Positions 25,059-36,742 of a stretch of DNA of 64,000 bases are shown piece by piece. Each line of letters starts with the position of its first letter. Position 1 is the first letter of the stretch. The notes beneath the pieces were generated by a model. That model made no database searches and had not been told where the DNA came from. It was given only the letters and a program-made list of their open reading frames with translations. Position numbers and translations under genes: made by a program. Origin of the DNA: Cokeromyces recurvatus (Eukaryota; Mucoromycota; Mucoromycetes; Mucorales; Mucoraceae); contig NW_026251405.1 in NCBI RefSeq assembly GCF_025118155.1, positions 186,001-250,000 on the forward strand. Direction: 5' to 3'.

Positions 25059-27718
25059 ATGAGCGAAATGGACTTTAATGAGGATCTGTTTGATTTTGAG
25101 GATTTAAATCCAGATGATCTAGAAAAATTAGCAAAAGAGGAACAGTACTACATGAGTACACAAATGCAGACAGATAATGTACAAGAGAATAATCATAAAG
25201 TTGATGAAAATTTCGTAGCTTCTACTCAAAATAGATCTATTATAGATTCAACAATAGATGATTATGTATGAAATATATATATGAGATATATTCTATTCAT
25301 ATTTATGTATAAGAATTTGTTTTAGACTAAAAACAAATGCAAGAATTAAAATATAAGTTATATCTTACAGAAGTGAAAAATAAAAAGTTAGAATCTAAAT
25401 TAAAAGATGTTGAAGAATTAGCTAGAGTCAAAGTATAGATGATATATAGAATTTTTATAAAAAAAAAGTAAATAAATATTCATGTATGTATGTATGTATT
25501 AAATACCTAGGAACATGAAGTACTTAATTTGAAAAAACAAGTGACAAAGTACCAAACTGATATTGATCAAAGTCAGTCAAAAAGGGTCTTTCCTGGTACA
25601 CCTTTTCCTACTAAACTAAAAGCTTTAAAACCTAAAAAATATTCAATCCTATTTTTCCTCATGAAGGAAGTTTATTATCATCAGCTTCTTCAGATCAAAA
25701 ATCATCTACAGTATCATCTCAACAATCAATATCAACTAATGTACCGAAACTACTAGCATCACCTACACAGCAACCACAACAGGAGCATAGTACACCTTCA
25801 TCCATTAAAGACGAACGAATAAGTAATAAAGATACATCTACCTTTCAGCAAGCTGTCCTACAGGAGCCTTCATTATCATCATCATCATCATCAGCAGCAG
25901 CAGCAGCAGCAGTTGTTCCATTTAAAGCAGGATCGATTGTATCTAATAAAGTAAAAATGAGACCAAAAAATCAGATACAACGTTCACCTTTAGAGCAAAC
26001 AGAAAGTGAAGAACATGTAAACCTACATAATTATATGAACCATTTTTGAGCAATACTAACGTTTCTTTTTCTTTTTCTTTTTTTTTGTACATAAATAAAT
26101 TAGCTGCAATTATATAAAATTCTTTTCGACACTATCTTTAAAGAATGGAATAAAACACAAAACTTTTCAAAGGAATTCAATACATCACTTGTACCGTCAC
26201 GTATTAAATCATTCAGTGAACAATTTTCAGCACAATTCATTCCATCTCAAGATTCCCATACATGCTCTCTTAAAGGACTAGAGCAATTGCAAATTCTTTC
26301 TAGAGAAATCAATCATGCTATCCTTTCTTCTGAAAATGCAAAAATAACGTGTCGTATCCTATTAGTTAATTTTCGATTCTGTCTATCTGTCTGTCATGAG
26401 GAAGGACTGTATGAAATTATACAACTAATTGCAGAAATTATCAATAAATTGACAGTTCATTTCTTATTTACAAGAGATTTATTATTTCAAGAACTCCTTA
26501 TCGATTCAACGCATTCGACACTCTATCAACTAGCGCAAGCATTTACTCATTTCCCATTTTCAAAGCTACCTCCAGAATATTACATCATACAAGAGAATAG
26601 TCAAGTTTATGACATGAGTTATACTGAAATCATAAAATTATCGGAGAAATATGACGTTCTTCCTTCAGCGATCATCAAAGCCCGTGACACGAAGCGAACA
26701 CCAAAAGAAGCATTTCCAACTGTGAAAGCGATTTTGGAGATATTCACTCGTGTAGCACAAGATAACAGTAAATCAATGTAAAAGTTCAATTTCAATTTTT
26801 AATTTAATTTAATTTAATTTTAAAAACCTTACAATCAAGACACTCACATTTCAATTAGGAATAAACTTCAGTTCCTTATTACAAATGAATCCTTTTTAAA
26901 GTTGATATCAACAGATACACCTTATGAAATTCTAAACAAGATTTGGGGACTTTTACAAATGATTGTACTGGATAAAAATTGGATGAATATAAAGACGATG
27001 AATGATAACACTGAAATCGACTTTTGTTTAGACATTGTTTTTCGTTTATCTAATTTATTGAGTGTGCCTCAATTATCAATTCCTTCAGAAAAAGTAAATT
27101 TTAAATATATATATATAAAGACATTGCAATTTGTAAAATATAACTTGGTATTCATTTTCAATGCTTTTATTTTGTTAGTGGTATCTTTTACGTAGAAGAA
27201 TACTTTATATATTAGGTGAAATGGCTCAAGTTCAATTACCAGCAGAGATATTACATGCATCGCTAAAAATGGTAAATAAACTAATAAATGGAAGGTTATC
27301 CATCCTTATATATTCATTTCACTATTTGGTAGATTTTCTTCAAAACATCAGAATTAATGATTGAATGTTCTTCGTTCTCCTCAAAAAATAAGCAAATACA
27401 AGAAATAAAAGAACAGTAAGTTATTATAATAAAATAGAGGAAAAAAAAAAAAAAGAGTACGTGAATAACATTCTCCTTTTTTTTTTTCTTCTTTCCCTGT
27501 TGAATAGTCAACTATTAATTAGAGAAGGCTTTCGAACTATTTTTTCAATTATCAAAAGACCAGATTTGTTCTATCTTTCAGAACAGGAATTTAATCAGTT
27601 AAGAGATTTAGTAGGTTATTATCTTGGAAATATAGTGGATGAACGGCATCCAGCCAAATTATGGCTTTTACAAATTGAAACGATTTTAAATACAAATGAA
27701 CAAATAATAGCAGAATAA
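25059..27718 (+). CDS. ATRIP/Lcd1-like DNA-damage checkpoint protein (probable)
   Basis: Probable partner of the ATR/Mec1 kinase that recruits it to RPA-coated single-stranded DNA. Proposed exons: 25059-25265, 25358-25432, 25511-25595, 25667-26016, 26104-26777, 26859-27093, 27179-27271, 27333-27415, 27508-27718; about 670 aa, in frame. Evidence: an acidic N-terminal motif (DLFDFEDLNPDDLEKLAKEE) resembling the start of ATRIP, then a coiled coil (VKNKKLESKLKDVEELARVK, LNLKKQVTKYQ), a Ser/Gln/Ala-rich linker, and an all-helical C-terminal region consistent with HEAT-like repeats. The intron at 25596-25666 is inferred: it removes an apparent frame break and contains TACTAAAC as branch site. The acceptor at 25357 is weak; using 25326 would give a stop. 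Identity rests on domain layout, not on a decisive motif. It ends 46 bp from the convergent PSD gene. Confidence 0.5.
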
Positions 27719-27764
27719 AATAAAGCGTCCTCCTTCCTTTTATATATGTATATACTTTTCTTCT

Positions 27765-29427
27765 TTAAATATTATTATAGACACCAATTTGTTCTCCTAT
27801 CATCACTAATGTTTCTAGAGATCGTTGAGAGTTTTTTAACAAATCTTTATCCCAAGTTACTGTATCTTTAGGGAAAATGGTTATAACAGTTGAACCACCA
27901 TATTGAAAGTAACCCATCTCTTGACCTTTTTCTAATCTTTCCCCTTCTTTTGCATTTGTAAGCACAATAGAACCAACCAAGAGAGCACCGATAGAGACTA
28001 ATACATATTCGAATCCATGATGACTTTCAATTATGATTCTATTTCGATGATTTTCAGTAAACACATTGATATCTGCTGTAACCACACAGGGATTCACTAC
28101 ATCCATCATATTATTAAATAAATAACCAAGGATATATTCTCTCTCTGTTGCTGGATTTATATTATTATTCTGTTTACCTGTATAATAAGTTCCAGAAATA
28201 GATTGAATAGACTTTATTTCTCCCTTTGTGGGAATATGAAAACGATGATAATCCTGTGGTGCAAGACGAAAGATAGCTAGAGATCCACCTTCTAACTTTT
28301 TCGCTAAAGATTGATCTTGTAAAAGATTTGATAATGAAAATTCTTTTCCTTTAATCCAAAAGGTAGTTGCAGCATCTATAGAATCAAAGACATTTAACCG
28401 ACAATCTGCTGATGAAACAATAACATTCTATATATTATTATGAAATAAGAGAGTTTATTCACCATTCTAATAATCCTTCTTCCCCTCCCCCCACTCCTCC
28501 CCTAGGAAAAAAAAACTTACATCATCATTTGGATCTGCTATAGGTCTCTTTGAAGGCAAGATAGCTCTTGTAAAGAATTCGTTAAAGGTTTTATATTTAT
28601 TCAAGTCAGAAATTGCGTAATTATCCATATCTATACAATAATGGTGTACAAAGCTAGGAATAGATTTAACTGACTCTGGTTGGTCAAAGTAATGTCCTTG
28701 ACGTATAGTTTCTTTGGCGAAAAGTGAATGCATTAACGTTGTATCCGCCACTAGTTAGTAGTCAAATCAAAATGAGTAAGTTAAATAAAATCAAATTTCC
28801 ATTTATTATTTACCACTATCTGCATAATAGTTATTGAAGAGTATATGCATACCGATACGTGTATAAATCGGCATTTCTTCATAGTGTAATTGACCTGTCT
28901 AATAATAATAATAATAATAATATTTGTATTCATATATACTATTACGTAGTACAAACATATCCTATAACCTCTATTATACCTCACGTATGACAATAAAATT
29001 ACCAAATTTTTTTTCTACAGCCAACTTGAAACCAGTAGGTACAGCAACATGTTTATAGACCCAATTACTTAATTTATGACGATACCAGTGACGTGGGGCC
29101 CTTGAGCATGGAGCATGAATACAACCAGTTTCTAAAATATATTTGTATATAAAAAACAACAACAAAAGTCAATGTTTCTATCTATATTGTTATTTACATA
29201 CCAGTAACAGATTCATTTGTTGGATGTGTGCTTTTATCGACAAAAGAACTAAAAGACTGAATAATATTTTAATAACAAAATTATTCTTTTTTTTTTTTTT
29301 GTTAATATTTTACTTTCATTAAAGATTCCTGATCCTTGTCTGCAATATGTTCTTCAACAGATAGTTGATAAGGTTCTATTAGCTTTCTTTGTTCTTCTTG
29401 AGATATGGCTTGGTGTTCAATAACCAT
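27765..29427 (-). CDS. Phosphatidylserine decarboxylase proenzyme (type II/PSD2-like)
   Basis: Converts phosphatidylserine to phosphatidylethanolamine using a pyruvoyl group made by self-cleavage. Exons: 29427-29314, 29256-29202, 29131-28980, 28898-28814, 28750-28521, 28427-27765; 432 aa. Visible motifs: FFTRAILPSKRPI, IVSSADCRLN, RLAPQDYHRFHIP (catalytic/processing His region) and GGST near the C-terminus, the self-cleavage site. GGST rather than LGST is, as I recall, the form in yeast Psd2. The intron before 28750 shows a textbook TACTAAC branch site. A start at 29505 would add a hydrophobic N-terminus (FFLSFFLSFFLYLQVIF) encoded by a GAAA-type repeat; I prefer 29427 but cannot exclude a membrane anchor. 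No C2 domain is visible, unlike yeast Psd2. Confidence 0.93.
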
Positions 29428-30106
29428 TATAAAGATAACTTGTAAATAAAGAAAGAAAGAAAGAAAGAAGGAAAGAAAGAAAGGAAAATAGTATGTCTGC
29501 TGCACAATGAGTTAGAAATAATAGGATTTTATATACAAATCAGCATAAATAAACAACACTGGTTATTATACATATATATTACATAATACTACGTTTTAAC
29601 ATGAATTAATTAACAAACAAACAAAAAAAAAAATCACCTTTCTGGCAACTCATTTTTTTTTTCAACTTTCAGGCTTATACAAGTCAAATAGCAAACTAGT
29701 TTAATTCAAACTACAGTTATTTTTTTTTCTTTTTTTTTTAGTAGTTATTATGATGAGCAGACAACATTCTACTATTTGATCATCAAGAATGTATATATAT
29801 ATAAAGGACATGACAGTATTTAGATACTGTACAACAGCAGATATAGCATTAGGAAGGTGGGTTGAGATTTTAGTCCCTTATTCATCACAAGTAAATATCT
29901 GGAACATACAGTTAGTAGTAGTAGTAGTAGTAGTGTATTTATTTTCCAAGATGTACAAGTTCCACGAATAAAAGTATATACATTTATCTATTTGTGCATA
30001 AGAAGAATATACACAAGTATTAGGAGAGATTACAGTGATGACGATAGACGATCATTGAATCAACTCCAGTCCTATATAGGTTGAATTAGATAGCCATTTA
30101 TATATG

Positions 30107-30141
<35 letters not shown>

Positions 30142-30439
30142 ATGTATGTATCTATTCAGCAGATGTTTGTCTTCTAAGCTAATAATACTTTTGAATATCA
30201 AGCATGTTATTCCACAAAATAATTAAACTCATTATGTATATGCATTACTCGTAAAATAGAATAATAAATTTACACTCTGAAACCAATAAAAACGTTTTAG
30301 TTGTAAACAATAATAATATGCAACAAATAAATTATTTCCTACTAGAAAAGTAGTAGTGGTGAATATAATGATCACATACACGCGTAATTTTTATTATTAT
30401 TGAAAAAAGAAAAAAAAAGTATTATTTTATATTATTAAA
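29428..30439. other. Intergenic region between PSD and BAP31-like genes
   Basis: About 1 kb: PSD leader with GAAA repeats (29450-29485), then AT-rich sequence with TA and TG dinucleotide runs at 30102-30150 and TAG repeats near 29908-29932. It ends with the 3' UTR of the BAP31-like gene. No gene recognised. Confidence 0.55.
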
Positions 30440-31575
30440 TTAAATATCTTTTCTGCTTTCTTTATCCTTGTTATCAAAAGAAGAAGTATTATCTTGTTTA
30501 ACAGGTTCAAGTTTAGTTTTCTCTGACTCAATGGGTGCTGTATCCATCTTTCTAGCAGCAGCTTTAACTGCTGGGTCATTAGAGGTCTGGATATACATAT
30601 TAAATAGTGAAGGGGTTAAACTTTATCTATTTATACAGGGAAATAAAGAGATAATGCAGATACTTACGGCTGCTTCAAGTTCAATGAACTCATCTTCTAA
30701 TCGAATATAATCTTGTGCCATGCTTTTAATCTTATTCAAGATACTAATAATAAAACAATTCATAGGAATTTAACAAGATTATATAATCACATTTGAATAG
30801 AACCACCCCCCCTCTCCCAAAACTTACAGTAATAATAAGATAGTAAAACCAGTAAGGTATAAGTTTCTTTGAGCATAAAATTTCTTTGCAGCTTGACCCA
30901 CTTGTGCTCTAAAATCTGAATTACCCGTAGGGACACCATTCTCTTCCTCATTAACGACTTCATAAAACGCTCTTAATGTATTAACAGCATCTAAAATTCA
31001 CCTTAAATAGGTATATAGAATATTATTAAATAAATATTTATATTTACCCAAGAAAAGAATAAAGATAAACCTATAGTATGTATGTATATTAGAAAGGATC
31101 GATCATATAGGATGCTTTTTAATAGTATAAACTTACGCAAACACAACTCTCATCACATATTGAAAATGAGCTATCTATATGTATATAAAAAAAAATACAA
31201 TTTTTCAGTCACTATTCAACTATTTAAGCAAATAATCATGTATCTATCATCCATCTACTTACAAGAGGTGAGGTAGCAATCCAGCGGAAAACTGGTTTTT
31301 GCCATCGAGTAGGAATAGGTAACTAAAAGCAATCAATAGATATACAACAATGGGTCTATTTGTACATATATTCTTTTTTTTTAAAAAAAAAAAAAAAAAA
31401 AAGTGTATTAGCATGTACTTACCAAGAATAAAAAGAAAACGAAAATCTTTTTTAAGAAAAAAAAAAAAAAGACACCAAAAAGTAAATGAATACATTTTAT
31501 TCTCTATATTTTAATTTATTTATCCTTTACCTCAGACGCTAAAATAGCAAACACAATACCATAATACAGTGCCAT
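30440..31575 (-). CDS. BAP31/Yet-type ER membrane protein
   Basis: Small ER protein thought to chaperone membrane-protein export; yeast counterparts are Yet1 and Yet3. Eight exons, several tiny: 31575-31531, 31446-31423, 31322-31263, 31174-31137, 31070-31048, 30990-30828, 30743-30668, 30586-30440; 191 aa, all phases consistent. Three membrane segments are visible: MALYYGIVFAILASEIFVFL; AHFQYVMRVVFAFIFILFL; and NLYLTGFTILLLLLILNKI. The family-like loop PIPTRWQKPVFRWIATSPL follows the first. A polar, charged cytosolic tail follows the third segment and ends in RKDI, which resembles a dilysine ER-retrieval signal. The tail is much shorter than the coiled coil of human BAP31. Confidence 0.9.
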
Positions 31576-32516
31576 TTTTTATTTTATTTTATTAAATAGA
31601 TAAAAAAGAAACAAATAGTAAAAGAAGAAAAAAAAAATAGAATGCATAGCAATATAAAATTACATTTATACATCATAGTATCGCGTATTTTTTTTTTCTT
31701 TTTTTGAACATAAAAAAAAACAATAGTAGAAAATTATCTTTACGTCATTCTGAAGACATTATTGAATTATGAACAGCTTGTTGAAAATAAAGTTCATTTA
31801 TTAACAGAATTTCAAATAAAGGCATTGATGTATTCTTATTGGATGATTAGAGTACATCATGTTGTACCTATAATGATAAATCAAATGATTTTTTTATACA
31901 AAATAAAAATGACATATAGAAGAAGCCACCAATTATATGATTCGCTTACTTTTATATATAATGCTTTAAATCATGTTTAAAAATGAAATAGAGTAAACTT
32001 ATATATAATAAAGTCTAGTATGTTTAAATAGAAGGATTTACATTGTAAGCTATCTTTTTTGTTGTTTTAAAAATAAACTATTTGATGTGATATCCACTGT
32101 TATTAAAAGAAAAAAAAAGGGTCTTTTTAGGTAAGGAGGAAAAAAAAAAGGTAATTATTATGAACAGCTTGAAAGAATAGTACCAGGATGGTTCGAATTT
32201 ATGTATACTACTGACAAATGTTAGTATTCATTCTGAATAATGACCTTGGCAGTAGTAATCAGGGAATTAGTATGTATAAATAATAAAGAGGATATCAGTT
32301 TATTAGGCAAGAGAATATTGTTTGATGGTGAATTATTTTTAAAGAAGATCAAAGTCAAGTTATTTCTGGCATTTTATAAATTCTAAATACTACAGCTATG
32401 TAACAGGAAGCTTCTGATTTATAAAATGCAAACAAACAAAAAAGAAGGTTATCTCTATCTGTACTATGATGACATAATGTGCTTTTATATTTGTGTATGT
32501 TAAGGAGATAAAGATA

Positions 32517-32519
<3 letters not shown>

Positions 32520-32581
<62 letters not shown>
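32520..32581. repeat. Poly-T tract, 62 bases
   Basis: Uninterrupted run of T, by far the longest homopolymer in the window. Could be a retroposed poly-A tail read on the other strand, a nucleosome-excluding promoter element, or partly an assembly product. Confidence 0.95.
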
Positions 32582-32584
<3 letters not shown>

Positions 32585-32930
32585 ACAGCTAATAGAATAG
32601 AAAGTAAAGTAAATTTACTGGTTCCCTTACTTGAAAGATATACTCTGAGTTAGTGATATGACGTAAATAATCATAGAAGAATTAAAATATTTCAGAAAGT
32701 AGACAATGTCAATTCTTATAAAAAGAAGCAAAAGCTTTCAGCAGGATCGAGATTTAGTTACATCAAGTAAATAGTAGTGTTCTTTATTATTCCATACAAA
32801 ACATTGACGTTCTAGAAGATTTTCTGTTTAGGGGCAACCGGAAGTCACGACAAATTAGAATTATTGTTTCCACTGAAAATACAAAAAGGCATTTGTTAAT
32901 AATTTATATAACAAATGCATCGGCAAAAAA

Positions 32931-32970
32931 TAAAATAAAATAAAATAAAATAAAATAAAATAAAATAAAA
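32931..32970. repeat. TAAAA pentanucleotide microsatellite, 8 perfect units
   Basis: Perfect tandem TAAAA units preceding a T-rich stretch, about 150 bp upstream of the HSF-like start codon. Confidence 0.9.
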
Positions 32971-33124
32971 TATACAAAACTTTACTCCTTTTTGTTTTTT
33001 TTATATAAAAAATATTAAAAAAAGTATTCTTTTATTTGTATCCCTTTTTTTTTTTTTTGCAAACAGGCAAAGAATTGTATATCTTCTATTAAGAAGGGTC
33101 ATTCCTCTTTTTTATTATACTCTA

Positions 33125-34414
33125 ATGAAGAAAAAAAAGATAGAAGACGAACGGCATTTGTCACCACCAACACATCAACAAGTTAATTCTATGGAAAAAA
33201 AGGGGAGAAGACAGCAAAATAAACATGGATTTGTAGAACGATTCTTCAGAGTAGCTCCAACAAGGAATGCTGCATTCATTACTAAATTATTTGCGTAAGT
33301 TTAATCAGCTCATGTTAAAAAAAAAAATTCTTAAATAACACACATATATAACTAGCATGGTAGATGATGAAAGTACACAAAATTTAATAGCTTGGACTGG
33401 CTCTGGCGATCAATTCACAGTATTTAATAATGTTGATTTCTCAAGGAAAGTTTTACCTTGTTATTTTAAACACTGCAACTGGTCAAGTTTTGTTCGACAA
33501 TTAAATAGTGCGTTCTTTTCTTCATATATGTGTGTATATATATTTTTTTTTAACTTTTTTTCTCCTTTGTGTATATAGTGTACGACTTTCATAAAACGAA
33601 AGATGCTAATTCGGATATGAATACAAGCGGGAGTCATCCACAGCGTTGGGATTTTAAACATCCCTGGTTTTACAAGACAGGATTTGATAAGTTGCACAAA
33701 ATAAGAAGGAAACCACCTCGGAATAGGCTTATACCCCAAATAAGATATTCTAACGTGATGGACGTCGTTCCTTCTGAAAGTTCTGAATATGATATCGATA
33801 GTTCTGCATCACCAAAATTAATGGATTCAGCTATTCAAGAAACAATTCATCAATTACAAATTTCAACTGAAAGTTTAGAAGAAAAATTGGATCATACTAT
33901 TAAAGAAGTAAAAGATTTAAAAGCTGTTGTTGAAAATCAACGAAAGGTAAAAGAAGGAGAAGATCAGCAAAGTATGATGTATGTAAACGTTATAAATACA
34001 AATATATAAATATATATATGTGTGTCTATTTTGTAGCTTTTGAATAGTTTAATAACTACAATTGAGTACATAAAACCAAACCAAGGTAAGAATTAAAGAA
34101 AAAAAAACGGGGGGGCAACTGTAACGATTTTATTAATATGTACATATATTGTAGAGGAAGAATCTGTTATATACAATACACACGATCAAGTTCGAAAACC
34201 TAGAAAGATCCATGAACGTAAATATAAGAAGAAAAAGCGAAAAAAAAAGAAAAAAAAAAGAAAAGTTTACATGAAATTCTTGTAAATAGTACTTGGATCA
34301 ACTACTACTGAGTCTGCTACTCTGACTGGAGTTCACCAGCATCATGATCACCATTATAATGGAGATCAAAGTAGCCGAGATAGAAAAAATGTAGTAATAG
34401 ATAGGATATTTTAA
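33125..34414 (+). CDS. HSF-type transcription factor (short)
   Basis: Heat-shock-factor family DNA-binding protein. Exons 33125-33294, 33356-33507, 33579-33946, 34037-34085, 34155-34217, 34290-34414; 308 aa. The DNA-binding domain spans about residues 48-150: AAFITKLFAMVDDE, IAWTGSGDQFTVF, VLPCYFKHCNWSSFVRQLN, MYDFHKT, then WDFKHPWF and RRKPPRN. The recognition helix (SSFVRQLN) is intact. MYDFHK replaces the usual MYGFHK. A coiled coil (IHQLQISTESLEEKLDHTIKEVKDLKAVVENQRK) fits the trimerisation region. The protein is far shorter than canonical Hsf1, with only a short His/Ser tail, so it is more like Skn7/Sfl1-size relatives or a minimal HSF. If the last intron (34218-34289) is retained, the tail becomes a lysine-rich stretch ending at 34283. 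Confidence 0.92.
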
Positions 34415-35649
34415 AGAATTATAAGACATTTTTTTTTTTTTTTTAAAAAAAAATATATCTGCATCACAGCACATAATGTACTGTTGAAAGCAGAATAGCA
34501 TTAACAATGTCTTATAATTCTTAAATATACTTATCTTTTCTTTTTTTTTTCTTATTTAAATAAGGAAAAAAAAGATGAGGGGAGAAGGAATATAAAACAA
34601 CAAAATGCAGGTGTAAAAATACTTCAGGAAAACGCAAAAATTACTTTATAGCCAAAGGTTTTAATGGAAAAGAAGAATTCTAATTTATTTATTTTTTTCC
34701 ATGCACATCTTAAAATTACAACCTTCAAAAGGATTTTAGTGTTTACAGAGATAATATTTTTTTTTGGCCAAACTTTGTGGATATGATTAAAATGTGTGGC
34801 GGCCAAGAGTTACTTTTATTTGTGATAAATCCACACATTTTCTATATAATTTGCTTAATAAAAATTTTAACACACGTATAGTTTTCTATTGTCAATAAAT
34901 CAAGATCATCAGTAAATTAACCAGGCTAACATTCTTTGATATATAACTATCATCATTTTTTAGTAATCATCTTTATATGAAAGTAGCTTGACTACTTGCA
35001 TAATAAATAAACAAGCTAACTGAGAGTACAAGAGTTGATTCTAACTTTAGTACTATATACTTCAACAGGCTTATGGACTTTTAGCAAAACAAGTAAAAAA
35101 GATTTCTTCCTGGTAATGCAAGCTTACTTTGTAAAGAAAGAAAGAAAGAAAGAAAAATTTACTAGCTACTGTCTGACATTTTTTCATACCATTTCTATTA
35201 TTGAATGATGTTACATAAAGAATACCTATTTTATTATTAATAGTGTTTATATATACTGCTTCTTTAAATAAGTCCTATAAAAGAAAACTTGACTTTTAAA
35301 CAGGTGATAACAAGCTAGAAAAAAAAAAAGAGAGAGGGAGTTTTTTTTTTCTTCTTCTTTTATTAACACGATTGACAACAGAATAACCAAGGCATTAAAT
35401 TCATTCAAAAAATGTAAGTTATTGACTGTTGACTTTTGAGACATGCTAAGATTATCACCAAAAATGGAAATTATATTGCGGTAAGAAGGAAAAAAAAATT
35501 TAATGCGTTAAATAAATCAGTTCGAAAAAGAAATACATTGTTTGATACTCTATTTTTACTAATCAATGTTTAATTACTTTTTTAATAAACGTGAATTTGA
35601 AGAATGTAACACTTCAAAGCAACATGGTACATTTCATATACATTAGTAA
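34415..35649. other. AT-rich intergenic region
   Basis: About 1.2 kb between HSF-like and DeSI-like genes on the same strand. Contains a T17-A10 block (34428-34453) and GAAA repeats near 35135. No gene recognised. Confidence 0.55.
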
Positions 35650-36602
35650 ATGTGTGTGTATGTTTTTTTTGTTGTTGTTGATTAATACTTGTATAATATA
35701 GTTTATGTTAATGTTTATGATATGGTATATATATATATATTTGTATATATAAATATATGTTACTGTTGTGTTGATATATGCATATATATATATATATGTA
35801 TATATATTTGTTAACTATTAAAGTGATGCTTATATGAAATTGTATTAGCTTGAATCTAACTATTTAACCCAGTTTGGTTATTATGCATTAGGCATTGGTA
35901 AGTTGAAAAAAGCAATGAAACAGTTAAAACTTAACAATTCTTAGGTGTATTTCATTCCGGGGTTGAGATTGGAGATAAAGAATATTGCTTTGGTGGACAT
36001 GATGTTCCTAATGTTACTGGTGTTTTCGTTGTTGAACCAAAAACAGGAATTCCTGAATTGACATTAAAGTATATATTTATTTAAATATTGGAAATAATTT
36101 TCTAAATACTATTTATTAAAGGAAAACAATTGACATGGGAACAATGGATTTGACAGAAGCTGAACTTGAAGATTTATTATTAAAATTATCTGATGAATTT
36201 ATCGGACCTTCTTATAATTTGCTCACAAGGAATTGTAACCATTTTACTGAAGCACTTGTACAGAAACTAACGAAAAAGCCAATACCTGCCTGGATTAATC
36301 GTGCTGCTAAATTAGGAAGTATATTCCCTTGTGTAGTACCTTGGGAATGGATTCAACCACCTGAATTTGCAGAGGAAGCAGAAGCAGAAGCAGAAGAAGA
36401 AGAAGAAGAAACATCAGAGGATGAATTATTATCACCTTTAAGAAGGAGATCTTCAGCTATATCATTACTTTCAAGTAAACCTATTAAATCTAATAGTACA
36501 CAACAACAACAACAGCAGCAAGGAAATCAGTTTCCTCAAATGACTAGATTTCAAGGTATCTTATTTCCTGACGAGGAAAGTAATAACAGCAGTAAATTAT
36601 GA
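35650..36602 (+). CDS. DeSI/PPPDE-type deSUMOylating or deubiquitinating cysteine peptidase
   Basis: Cysteine isopeptidase of the PPPDE superfamily. Secure exons: 35702-35724, 35849-35897, 35945-36068, 36122-36602. Conserved pieces: YVNVYDM, LGIGVFHSGVEIGDKEYCFG with the catalytic His in FHSG, GGHDVPNVTGVFVVEP, and NLLTRNCNHFTEALVQ with the catalytic Cys in NCNHF. Then PAWINRAAKLGSIFPCVVP, an acidic Glu-rich segment, a Ser/Arg stretch and a poly-Gln run. The start is uncertain: an ATG at 35650 followed by a GTGTGT donor gives 226 aa in frame, but this 4-base first exon is only a guess and the true 5' exon may lie further upstream. Its 3' end faces the AT-hook gene 140 bp away. Confidence 0.85.
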
Positions 36603-36742
36603 ATGTTTCCCTTTTTATTATCATTATTATTATTATCATTATTATTATTATTATTAAAATAGCAAAATAAACAAGATATCCTTATATTTGTATATGTATA
36701 TGTATATAAAAAAAAAACACACAAATAATTCATATACTATCA

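Larger units (their letters stand above)
31576..33124. other. Intergenic region with very long poly-T
   Basis: About 1.5 kb between divergent genes (BAP31-like minus, HSF-like plus), so both promoters should lie here. It contains an uninterrupted T62 run, a pentanucleotide repeat, and a second T run just before 33058. A 72-codon open frame at 31762-31980 shows no convincing similarity and was not called. Confidence 0.5.

Noticed and set aside
25329..25639. First reading suggested two single-base frameshifts in the ATRIP-like gene
   Set aside because: A 71-bp intron with a good branch site and an alternative acceptor restore the frame without invoking errors.
31762..31980. 72-codon open frame on the plus strand
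   Set aside because: Met/Ile/Tyr-rich, no recognisable motif, no splice partners, located in promoter-like AT-rich DNA.
32185..32200. GGTTCGAATTT as a tRNA B box
   Set aside because: No matching A box, acceptor stem or anticodon arm nearby. No other tRNA-like cloverleaf was noticed in the window.
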